This document shows, in pieces, positions 55,358 to 64,000 of a stretch of DNA of 64,000 nt. A program made the position numbers and the translations under genes. The stretch lies in NCBI GenBank assembly GCA_021521415.1, contig JAIQDT010000232.1:1116001-1180000 (forward strand), written 5' to 3'. This DNA comes from Bidens hawaiensis. Taxonomy: Eukaryota; Streptophyta; Magnoliopsida; Asterales; Asteraceae. Numbering within the stretch: the stretch's first letter is position 1; the number at the start of each line of letters is the position of its first letter. Under the pieces are notes generated by a model that was not told where the DNA came from, made no database searches, and worked only from the letters and a program-made list of their open reading frames with translations.

Positions 55358-55431
55358 AACTTGGCCATAGGCAAAGTTACAACAACTTCGCCGTAGGCGA
55401 AGTTGTAACAACTTCTGCCATAGGCGAAGTT
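55358..55431 (+). promoter_or_regulatory. Hairpin array in the U3 of the F LTR
   Basis: Three consecutive inverted repeats: aacttggcc/ggcaaagtt, aacttcgcc/ggcgaagtt and aacttctgcc/ggcgaagtt, with loops ata or gta, spaced 26 bases apart just upstream of the TATA box. The array has more copies in the 3' LTR (63737-63860). Confidence 0.85.
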
Positions 55432-55587
55432 AGAACAACTTCGCCTACTGGCCCAAGCCCAAGCCCGCGAAGTTGTTTCGATATATATATACGTGTCTTG
55501 TTTAGGTTTGAGTATCCAGAAAATTATAGTATTGTGTGTCCAGTTCAAGTAGCTAGAGAGAAACCGAGAGGGAGAGTCGTGTGAGAC

Positions 55588-55787
55588 GACCCGAGGTAGA
55601 GCTCACCTCGGGTCGGCCGTCATTTGTTTTCGTGTTTGGTATGTAACGAGTGATGATTATTATATGAAAGGATCTGCAGATGTGTTTATCCCATTCGTGT
55701 GTTTGTTCGTGTATGTGTTTTGTGTGTAATCGTGTTCTTCGTCTTCTACACCATAAACGAGTCTAGGAGGATTCCGCACTCCTAGAC
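55588..55787 (+). other. Two conserved R/U5 hairpins of the F LTR
   Basis: gacccgaggt/acctcgggtc with loop agagctc (55588-55614) and gtctaggag/ctcctagac with loop gattccgca (55761-55787). Both lie downstream of the TATA box, so they would be in the RNA. The same pair is in E at 50287-50309 and 50444-50470. Confidence 0.82.
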
Positions 55788-55838
55788 ATCGTGCGGATCT
55801 CGTATCGATCGGCGACGCCCCGTGTGGGAACCTACAAG

Positions 55839-55851
55839 TGGTATCAGAGCC
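55839..55851 (+). other. Primer-binding site of element F
   Basis: tggtatcagagcc two bases after the LTR, tRNA-Met type. Confidence 0.92.
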
Positions 55852-56350
55852 AGGTTCTTATGCTATGGTTCGAGATCTGCGTTTTGGTGTTTCCGGCACG
55901 TTTCTTATGCGTTTCTGGCCTAATCAATATCCAGTTTCAATCAATATCCCATTCACAACCTCAACTCCATATCCAGAGTTGACACGTATTTGTTCACACG
56001 TAAGACCAAGAGATAACAAGTTTCACTCGTTGACGGAACAACGTCTTCGGTCTCACAATAATCGTGTACACCTGGCCATACAGACGAAAACTCCAAACAC
56101 TTTTTTTTTTTTTTTTAACTTCGCCTAAAGTCAACTTCGCTCCTCCTTAACTTCGCCTATCCAAAACTTCGCCTGACAGATAACTTCGCCTGAGATAAGC
56201 GAACTTGTGAGGTAGGCGAAGTTGTGAATAACTTCGCTTATCTAACAAGTTCGCCCATATCAGGCGAACTTGAGACTCAACTTCGCTTAATTCAAATACA
56301 AAACATTACTAACTCGATTACAGACACTAGACACTGAACTACTGACATCA

Positions 56351-56373
56351 AGTACCAACAGACTCCTACTTGG
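56351..56373 (-). other. Polypurine tract and LTR start of segment D
   Basis: The minus strand reads ccaagtaggagtc followed by TGTTGGTACTTGATGTC from 56360. This is the same LTR opening as the left LTR of element E. Only the first part of the LTR can be followed leftwards before it passes into repeats and the E-like inverted segment. Confidence 0.65.
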
Positions 56374-56440
56374 CAGTAGCTTCATATCTTTATCTTCAAA
56401 CACGTGTCTTGTAATCTTCAACAATCTTGTATCTTCATCT

Positions 56441-59326
56441 TTAAGCATGAACTCCTTCACGTACACAAACTGATACAATTCTTTGATATTTCTTCGCTTC
56501 GTCTTTCCAAGCAGGAATATAAAATATCTTCTTCTCATTCAGCACCTGCAGATCAGCTTGAGACAGGTTCACTAGATGCATCAGATCATATACTCTCAGC
56601 AGCTCTTGTTCATTTTCGTCCTCCATTACTGCTTCAGCTGTTTCACAATCTACATACCACCACTTCAGATCTTTCAGCACATCCTTGGGCATTTGTTTCA
56701 TCTGCACTTCTTTTAGACACCGGATCGGCTTATACTTCATAATCATCCAAGGCTTGCCATCTGCTCTCATTCCTCTATCTTTGTCTTCCATAAGTTTTCC
56801 CTTTTGTGGTTTCAACAGCTCGAACTTCTTCTTCTTTATACTTTCCTTCCAAACAATCTTCCCAATGACTCTAGCCATATTATCATCACTCCTGTTTATT
56901 AACCCCAATATGGCTAAGTCTTTCACTTCACATTCTGGCAATGTATTCAACGATCTCAACATCCTCTTGAAGTACTAAACACCATCATACCTTTTAATCA
57001 CAAAGAGCCTCAACTGCTCATCATATATCCAGCATATAATCCCCTTTCTCGATTCAGCATAACCTCTAATGTTGTAACTCTTCTTGAACATAGTAGGGAC
57101 CGCCGGTTTCTTCGTTTTTACAAACCACTGAGCGTAGCCTTCTTTCCATCTTGGCTGCTCTTCCCATTCTGTCTCATCATTTCCAATCTCTTTATTCATA
57201 TCTGCCTTTTCAACATCCGGAATTTCATGCTCCACATTCTCCTCTACTATCTCTCCCTCTTCAATATCATTATCAATAACAATCTCTGCACCAATCTTCT
57301 CTATCTCATCAACTGGTAATACATCATCATCACCTATAAACTCATCATCCATCTCCTCAACATCCACAACCACCACCTCATCACCTGTACCGCCCGCTGC
57401 ACTTGTTGACTCCCCCTGAGATGTGGAAGTCCCAAGAGCTTGTTCAGTTCTTGGCAACTCTCCACCTGCACCTTTCGATGCATTGGGATCATCGTCTCGA
57501 TCATTTCGCTTCTTAGTCCTTAGTTCATCGACCTTACAGCTCGTCTCCCCCTGAGATGCCAAGAACACCTTCAAAGCATCAATGATTTTGCCATGTTCGA
57601 TCAGCAGGGACGACTGTATTTGATTCTCTACAACGAGGCACTGAATAGCAAGGGTCTGGATAAGATTCACCCTTGATTGTTCTGCCACGACCCGTTCAAG
57701 TGCTGCTATTCTCTCCGTGTCGGATAAGGTTGCATCAAAATCAAATCTCAGATGTGATATATCTTGAGTGTACTGAGGAGGGATTTCCATTGTAACCGGG
57801 ACCTCAGAAGTAGGCGTAAACGTAACCACAGGTGGCAACGTAACTGACAACCCTGCAGTTGCTACAACCGTCGACTCAATAAATCTTGCCACAACCTCCG
57901 TTGGAATAAGAGTTTGAGGCGGCAACGATACAATCTCAGGAGCCGAAAGTTGAAATGTAGTGGGTGGGAGGCCGAATGCAGATAAGGTAGCCACCACGGG
58001 AACATCCGTGGCGCTTGGCCTTGTAACTTGTAATGATGAGGGAACCATGGTCATACCGGACAGTGCGGGTGGAGTGAAACGTACCACCCTTGAGCTCTCA
58101 CCAGCTCCCGAACCTGCACATGTCCGTTCCCTTCTTGATCTACGAACCAACTGATGTACTTCTTCCTCATAATCTGACTCGCTGTCATCATCAGTTCTCT
58201 TTCTTTTCCCATGAATTCGTTCTTGAGTTACCAAAATTCGTCTCGCTTCAGCCACATCATCATCTGAATTAGAATCAGCCACCGTCTGAGCTGGCCTAGC
58301 AATATTCACACTCGAAACCCTTTCAACTGAGACCTGTACATCTTACTCAGGGTCAACCCGATCCATATCAAAGAAGCCTTGACCATCAAGGTCTACATTC
58401 TCCTCCGGTGACACAACAAGATCAGCAGGTATAGCTTGAGGTGCTCCAGCCTGTTGTGGTGCCGGGTCCCGAAACTCATCCCCACGAGCAGGCACATACT
58501 CCGGGTTGATCAAGTACCAGAATAATGGAGTATGTCGAGGACGGAGCTCAGGTTTACTCCTCGCACTGGAAGATCTGCACTGGGCGAAGATCCTTTTACT
58601 CACACTTTCTACATATCTGATAGGGCGGCGCTGAGGTAACGTTGGAGCAACGTGATTCAAGATCATCTGAATGAATCTTGGATACATGAGAAATCTCTCA
58701 CGCGCCACCGCTCTTCTCTGTCGATCTATCTCGTAGAAGACCATCTGACTAAAGCTGTAACGCTTATTATAAGTCAGAGCAGTCATCGCCGACTGCTTGG
58801 TCGCGCCCATCCCATCAGTACCAGCCTTTCTCCCAGACATGCACACAATCATCACATGCATGAGAAAGCGCCACTGGTCTAGCAAGAACCCCTTGCGTCT
58901 CTGAGTATCTCCCAAGGGACCAGAGTATCCCATTCTCAGAAACGCTCCATCTCGGAAAGGAGCTACAAAGTCTGTCGGATCGTCTCTCGTTTCGTCTCCA
59001 AACCGCAAAGCCGCCCGGATCTGTTCAGATGAGAACTGAACAATCTGATTATTGACCGTTGCTCGCATCACCGGGGGCTCGACGCGACAGTCATACTCCA
59101 CTGTCTGCCAAAAATCCTCAATGTTTGGCAAGGATATCGGCAGTGTTGTAGTAATCGCGTGGAATATACGCGAGCGGAGTAAGAATGTGATGATCTCGCG
59201 GAAATCATCAACACCGCTCGCATCCGGGTCTAATGTTATATACATGTTATGACCCGGGAAAAACTGTCGATGGTTGTCTCCTCCATCATCACCGCCTGCA
59301 CCGCCTGCTCCAGCTACAGCAGCCAT
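56441..59326 (-). pseudogene. aORF of segment D, one frame with two stops
   Basis: A 2,886-nt single reading frame on the minus strand, interrupted only by stop codons near 58340 and 56972. The N-terminal part (59326-58343) contains FREIITFLLRSRIFHAITTT, IEDFWQTVEYDCRVEPP, WRFLMHVMIVCMSGRKAG and RFLMYPRFIQMILNHV, a globular domain also present in B. The middle (58309-56975) is acidic and serine/threonine-rich with basic patches (HGKRKRTDDD). The C-terminal part (56962-56441) has WWYVDCETAEAVMED and LLRVYDLMHLVNLSQADLQ, aligning with the B C-terminal domain. At the second stop (TAG) the B homologue has CAG in KGVQYY, so a C-to-T change explains it. No signal peptide or membrane span was seen. 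Function unknown. Confidence 0.82.
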
Positions 59327-61415
59327 ATCTGCAACAAACAGGCTAAGTTAGATAAACGTCAAGGCAAATCACAAGTTCGCCTGTTACCATGAGCGAAGTT
59401 GTGATTTATTCTGTATATGCGAAGTTAGAGGTGGGGCGAAGTTGGGAACAACTTCGCCTCAACTTGAACTTCGCTGTTAACAGTTAATTAAAATTAAAAG
59501 TGCCAGGCGAAGTTAATGATAACTTCGCCTAACCACAACATCGACCCAAATACTGTTACATAATTAATTATCAGGCGAAGTTAAACATCAGGCGAAGTTA
59601 CAGATAACTTCGCCGAATATGAATCGGCAACAGTTAGGTTTTCGAATGAACTGATTTGGTAAATTTTGAAGATCGTGGACTGTTAAACACATGTTTTAGA
59701 GATGATCTAGACTATTAATATGATTATGACCACGTGAAAAAGGTTTGAAAATTGGGTGGTTAGGTTTCGAAATACGGAGGTCGTGAATCGGGTCGAAACG
59801 ACCGATGATTAACGTTAAGGTTAGTGATTCTACGACACTACAAGCCTACACACCTTTAATCGGATTAGAACGAAAGAAAAATAAACACAGATGATAATCG
59901 AAGGATAAGTTCGCCTAGGTTTCTGGAAGATATCTTCGCTTAGGGTTACGGAGATAAGTTCGCTGGGTTTTTGAAAATAATGAACAGTTTGACCTTAAAA
60001 CTTCTTTATATAGGGTCAAAATTTTACAGGCGAAGTTATGGATAACTTCGCCTATTGCAGGCGAAGTTATGCACAACTTCGCCGATATTAGATTTTTACA
60101 AAACAAACCCCATAATTTGAACAATTTGCAATTAAGTTTTAAAACAACCTTTAAAGCGTTAAATGATACGATCAAGACCAAGTAACCAGGTATAAAATCA
60201 TACAACTACATTAGTAGGAAAAACTTTTAAAAATAAAGTACACGAGATCAAATTTCAGTCTCGACAGGGACTACCATGTTTTAGAAAAGATCCGAACAGG
60301 AATCATACTAATTACGTGACTGTCACACAGATCCGTGTTCAGCTGTATTATGACATAAAGAAACAGGTTGTAAGCAGGCAAATAACTTAAAATGGTTTTC
60401 ATCGTTTCTGTGATATGGGTTAGGTTCAATTAAGCTCAAAACTTAAGTGGGCAACAACTCAGAGATTATGATGCCTCCTATCTATTCTCAAAGCGTATTT
60501 GGCTTTCCCCAAGTCACCCCGAGTTGACCTCGACCCGTACTGTCTGATTAAATTGTAAGTACTCTTCGATCTTATACTCTTCTTCCCGTTCTCTATCTTG
60601 CATCTTGATTGAGAAGTCTTAACATTATGAACTCTAGAATGTCTCAATAACACACAATTTTTTTTTTTTTAATATTTACATAACTTCAAAGTAGTAAACA
60701 ACTGCAAGTCCCGAATCTGGATCACTGCAGTTTCTTGACACGCTATCTTCACGGGAATCAGATCACTCACGGGCTCGTGTATGACTGGGTAATCGCTTTT
60801 CTGCCTATCATTCGGAAAGGTATATATGGAGACATACACAACTCTTATGGAGTTTCCACGTAAAATCGAGTAGATTTAGTTAGTATCACTTCTACTTTTA
60901 CGCACCAGGAAAAGCTACCATGACATACAATGACAGTTCTAAAGTCTTTTAGGCCTAATAACTTCACTAGTTAAGCACACAGAATCAGTATATCTATCAC
61001 TTTCCAAGGTTGGATCAATTTTCTGTTAAACATAGTAAAGGAACTTCTTACGAAGTAGTAGACTAGAAAAATAATTTCATCTCCCCAAAAATTTTAACTT
61101 CAATCGCCCCGATCAAATTGAAGTTTTCAGGTAAACGGCTATCCTGAAGATCCAATGGATCAGCTGGACCGACCACATACAAGTATGTGTCCTTCTAACT
61201 ACTTATGAACGACTAATTTTCAGCGAAAGAATAAAAACACATCATAAATCGCCCCGGTCACTTTCAGTCATCTGGTTAATGGCTATCCTCATATTCTAAA
61301 AGTAGAAATGAGGACCAAACATATCCGAAGATATGTCCTTCAAACTGAGGCAACCGACATAATTCTAAGCAATAGTGACGTTTTTTTTTTTTTTTAACAA
61401 AGACTAAATACACGG
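59327..61415 (-). other. Non-coding spacer of segment D
   Basis: About 2.1 kb between RNase H and aORF. 59360-59620 and 60020-60090 are rich in aacttcgcc/ggcgaagtt pairs, several forming hairpins. The structured module pair is at 61105-61370. A run of T lies at 60658-60671 and another at 61380-61396. No coding potential was seen. Confidence 0.75.
61105..61370 (-). other. Tandem structured module pair in segment D
   Basis: Units at 61105-61224 and 61250-61370, 145 bases apart. Hairpin A of the upper unit is ACATATC-TTCG-GATATGT on the coding strand (61319-61336), a C(UUCG)G tetraloop. Hairpin A of the lower unit is CACATA-CTTG-TATGTG (61174-61189). Each is followed by GGTCC, a second hairpin, TAGCC(A/G)TT and GGGGCG, as in B and C. 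Confidence 0.82.
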
Positions 61416-63083
61416 TTACTCGGGATTGATCATCCCATTCAACTCAACAAGGTTTTGAAAACGGTTTTTGTCAAACGCTTTAGTGAACAAATCAGCGAAA
61501 TTATCTAACGTATCAACCTTTTCGAGCACAATCAGTTTCTTCTCAGCACAATCCCGTATAAAATGATGACGGATGTCAATGTGTTTAGTTTTACTGTGCT
61601 TTACGGGATTGTTAGTTACTGAGATAGCAGCAGTGTTATCTATGCAAATAGGAGTATGAGTGAAATTCAGACCATAATCGAGAAATTGCTGTTGAATCCA
61701 AAGAACCTGGGAGCAGCAGTTGGATGCTGCCATGTATTCTGCTTCACAGGTTGAAATGGCGACTGAGGTCTGCTTCATGCATTGCCATGACACTAATCTG
61801 CCTCCAAGAAACTGACATCCACCTGTTGTTGACTTTCGATTCTGATTGCACCCTCCATAATCAGAATCCGTGTAGGCGACCAACTCCAAGTCTCCTCCCA
61901 TCGTGTACCACAACCCCAGCTTAGGTTTGCCTTTGAGATAGCGCAATATCCTCTTCGCACCCTTCAAGTGAGATTCCTTTGGGTTTGCCTGAAAGCGTGC
62001 ACAAAGACAAACTGCAAACATAATATCAGGCCTAGAAACAGTTAAGTACATTAAAGAACCTATTATTGCCCGATATTGGGTTGGGTCCACGTCTGCATCA
62101 TTGTCTGAATTAGCACCCAATTTATGGTTGACGCAGACTGGAGTATCAAATGGAGTGTTGTCCTCCATCTTGAAGCGTTTGAGAACATCATGGACATACT
62201 TAGTCTGATGAATGAACATCCCATCTTTCTTCTGATCAACCTGCAGTCCTAAAAAGAAAGTTAGTTCACCCATAACACTCATTTCAAATCTCTTTTTCAT
62301 GACGGCCTCAAATTCCTGACACATGGCGACTTTTGATGCAGCAAAGATGATGTCGTCCACGTAGACTTGCACCAGAAGAAAGTCGCTTCCTTTTCTCTTA
62401 AAGAACAATGTGCTATCAATCTTTCCCCATTCAAACTCATTCTCAAGCAAGTAGTAGGATAGTGTTGAGTACCAGGCACGAGGTGCCTGATGTAGCCCGT
62501 ATAGCGCTTTACTTAGCTTGTACACACGATCGGGAAAGTCTGGGTCAGGAAAACCCGGAGGTTGCTCAACGTACATAACCTCATCGACTTTACCGTTAAG
62601 GAACGCACTCTTCACGTCTAACTGAAATACTTTCATCTCCTTATGTGCAGCAAATGCCAAAAACAATCGAATGGCTTCCATTCTCGCCACAGGAGCAAAC
62701 ACCTCATTGTAATCGATCCCCTCTTGCTGATTAAAACCTTTTACAACCAACCTCGCCTTGTTCCTGATAATAATCTTTTTCTCATCTCTCTTGCATTTGA
62801 AAACCCAGTTGGTGCCAATCGCATGCACATTCTTCGGTTTTGCAACCAAATTCCATACCTCCATCTTCTTAAACTGGGCTAACTCTTCTTGCATGGCTTC
62901 GACCCATGAGCTGTCCTTAAGAGCCATCTGATAGTTCTTTGGTTCAATCTGGCTGACGAAGCAGGTGTACAAGCATTCGTTGATTATGCCCGTATCTTTA
63001 ATGCTTGTGTAAACACAGGTGTGCTCATTCAAGCTTTGTCTTGTTTGTACACCGTCGGACAGATCACCTATCACGTTTTCCAA
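61416..63083 (-). CDS. Reverse transcriptase-RNase H of segment D (5' truncated)
   Basis: Open for 555 codons from an internal methionine; the same frame can be read upstream to about 63175 (SLIDELPSNLEDNLDV). RT blocks: [19 protein letters not shown] (59-77), NWVFKCKRDEKKIIIRNKAR (92-111), FQLDVKSAFLNGKVDEV (153-169) and the catalytic YVDDIIFAAS (241-250). RNase H: YTDSDYGGCNQNRKSTTGGC, SWQCMKQTSVAISTCEAEY and IDNTAAISVTNNPVKHSKTK, ending FTKAFDKNRFQNLVELNGM. All catalytic acids are present and there is no internal stop, so the domain is well preserved. Gag, protease and integrase are missing upstream because the segment ends near 63175. SIRE/Maximus-like, a different subfamily from B/C. Confidence 0.92.
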   Translation of the reverse strand: MENVIGDLSDGVQTRQSLNEHTCVYTSIKDTGIINECLYTCFVSQIEPKNYQMALKDSSWVEAMQEELAQFKKMEVWNLVAKPKNVHAIGTNWVFKCKRDEKKIIIRNKARLVVKGFNQQEGIDYNEVFAPVARMEAIRLFLAFAAHKEMKVFQLDVKSAFLNGKVDEVMYVEQPPGFPDPDFPDRVYKLSKALYGLHQAPRAWYSTLSYYLLENEFEWGKIDSTLFFKRKGSDFLLVQVYVDDIIFAASKVAMCQEFEAVMKKRFEMSVMGELTFFLGLQVDQKKDGMFIHQTKYVHDVLKRFKMEDNTPFDTPVCVNHKLGANSDNDADVDPTQYRAIIGSLMYLTVSRPDIMFAVCLCARFQANPKESHLKGAKRILRYLKGKPKLGLWYTMGGDLELVAYTDSDYGGCNQNRKSTTGGCQFLGGRLVSWQCMKQTSVAISTCEAEYMAASNCCSQVLWIQQQFLDYGLNFTHTPICIDNTAAISVTNNPVKHSKTKHIDIRHHFIRDCAEKKLIVLEKVDTLDNFADLFTKAFDKNRFQNLVELNGMINPE

Positions 63084-63200
63084 AGGGTGATTTTTGTGAA
63101 CTCTCGTAGTCGGAACCGAACTGACATCCAGATTGTCTTCCAGGTTCGAAGGTAGCTCATCAATTAAACTACTTTAATTCCCGATTAAATCTAACTTGTT

Positions 63201-63678
63201 AATTCAGATTTTCTGATTAATTAATGGTCATGTGTGTTAGATTCTGTCAAGGTGGTTTTGTGATGAAATTGATCACTTGATGTTGAGTAGTTGAATATTA
63301 AACCTTATCGTATGCCGACGTGTTGGTGAAGTTGTGGAGGGAGCCCAACTTCACGTGTTGATGAAGTTTGAAGAACTTCACGTGTTGTGAAGTCAGAAGG
63401 ACTCACGTGATTGGTTGAGATGATCAATTAGGCACGGGGATGCATGCATTTCAAAGACCTCAATCTATATAGTCGGAGAAGCTTACACTGAAGGGGAGAT
63501 CGGATATGGAAGACGCTGGGTGATTGATAGATTTGTGAAGCTACAAGACAGTTTCAGACACGGCTGGTTGAAGAGCAAACAGAAGATCATCAGTTAAGAG
63601 GGAGTCTGTTGGTGCATGTTTTGTAACAGATGATCTTTTGTGTTTGTTAGAATTGAGAGCAACGGTCAAAGGGGAGTC
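63201..63678 (+). other. Plus-strand tail of element F with two polypurine tracts
   Basis: Collinear with E 49475-50014. It contains attaatggtcatgtgtgtta, repeats of cttcacgtgttg and gaagttgtgg words near 63320-63390, and two successive tract/LTR-start phrases: gggagtc-tgttggtgcatg at about 63602 and ggggagtc-tgttggtgcatt at 63671-63690. Only the second begins the LTR proper. Confidence 0.8.
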
Positions 63679-64000
63679 TGTTGGTGCATTTTGTGACCGT
63701 CGCTATGCAATTCTGATCAGCGGAAACGAAGTACGAAGTTAGAACAACTTCGCCATAGGCGAAGTTATAACAACTTCGCCCTAAGCGAAGTTGTAAAAAC
63801 TTCTGCCGTAGGCGAAGTTGTAACAACTTCTGCCATAGGCGAAGTTAGAACAACTTAGCCTACTAGCCCAAGCCCAAGCCGCGAAGTTGTTTCGATATAT
63901 ATATACGTGTCTTGTTTAGGTTTGAGTATCCAGAAAATTAGAGTATTGTGTATCCAGTTCAAGTAGCTAGAGAGAAACCGAGAGGGAGAGTCGTGTGAGA
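63679..64000 (+). repeat. Start of the 3' LTR of element F
   Basis: Begins TGTTGGTGCATTTTGTGACC and runs off the window. It contains an expanded hairpin array (63737-63860), with more aacttcgcc/ggcgaagtt copies than the 5' LTR, and a TATA-like box at about 63894-63905. Confidence 0.9.

Larger units (their letters stand above)
55291..55836 (+). repeat. 5' LTR of element F
   Basis: Starts tgttggtgcattttttgac and ends ggaacctaca (546 bp). The U3 hairpin array is at 55358-55431, TATA-like atatatatata at 55481-55491, and strong R/U5 hairpins at 55588-55614 and 55761-55787. Confidence 0.92.
55921..63175 (-). mobile_element. SIRE-type internal segment D (minus strand) within F
   Basis: The minus-strand order is RT, RNase H, spacer with structured modules, aORF, polypurine tract and an LTR start at 56360. 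It is a different subfamily from B/C: the protein motifs are alignable but clearly diverged, and the short non-coding word is aacttcgcc/ggcgaagtt instead of ttcgctaac. The 5' part (gag, protease, integrase) is absent; the pol reading begins at about 63175. The left end, 55921-56102, is the reverse complement of E 49015-49200. Confidence 0.82.
55291..64000 (+). mobile_element. LTR element F with inverted interior, right end outside window
   Basis: The plus-strand 5' LTR (55291-55836), primer site (55839) and leader (to about 55920) match element E. At the right, a plus-strand tail (63201-63678) with polypurine tract and the start of a 3' LTR (63679 onward) also match E. The interior, 55921-63175, reads on the minus strand: RT/RNase H, structured modules, aORF and a polypurine tract/LTR start. 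So coding and terminal parts have opposite polarity. The element sits in the aORF of C (flank aactca). Inversion of the interior, or a nested element, are both possible. Confidence 0.78.

Overview
The window is repeat-dense nuclear DNA of a flowering plant. The evidence is a plastid-DNA insertion, Ty1/copia and Ty3/gypsy LTR retrotransposons, a Mutator-like element and a hAT element. The style of the SIRE/Maximus-type copia elements, with a large extra reading frame after pol, suggests a eudicot and probably Asteraceae; that is inference from recalled family features, not a search. I see no intact host gene.

Layout. 1-2368 is the right part of a gypsy-type LTR split by a 1,381-bp Mutator-like element that carries a captured host-gene fragment. 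2369-7436 is a decayed minus-strand Athila-type gypsy element (RT scrap, protease, gag, tRNA-Asp primer site, LTR). 7437-17852 is a decayed plus-strand Angela/Tork-type copia element whose 3' LTR is split by a 2.3-kb solo LTR. 17853-19125 is a minus-strand copia gag fragment. 19507-20290 is plastid DNA (trnI-GAU intron and 5' exon, spacer, 16S rRNA 3' end). 20549-22042 is an LTR-like remnant.

From 22048 rightward, SIRE/Maximus-type copia elements dominate. Element B (22048-37012, minus) is complete with two LTRs. Element C (37295 rightward, plus) is a close relative lying head-to-head with B across 282 bp, so together they form an imperfect inverted repeat with arms of about 15 kb. C is interrupted by a hAT transposon with an unbroken 701-codon transposase (44760-48023, perfect 8-bp target duplication), by a coding-free LTR element E with two unlike LTRs (48368-50557), and by element F (55291 to beyond the window). 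F has plus-strand LTRs, but its interior carries minus-strand pol and extra-ORF sequence (segment D, 55921-63175).

The coding parts follow the copia order gag, protease, integrase, RT, RNase H, then an extra ORF of unknown function. The most unusual signals are non-coding. (1) A tandem pair of roughly 120-nt hairpin modules lies between pol and the extra ORF in B, C and D. Motif order and spacing are kept while stem sequences differ, and several loops are UUCG or CUUG. (2) Each B/C LTR has three hairpins beside its TATA box with the same loop and changing stems; the E/F family has an analogous array with a different stem. (3) The E/F LTRs carry two strong R/U5 hairpins. These look like selected RNA or DNA structures of the retroelements rather than host features.
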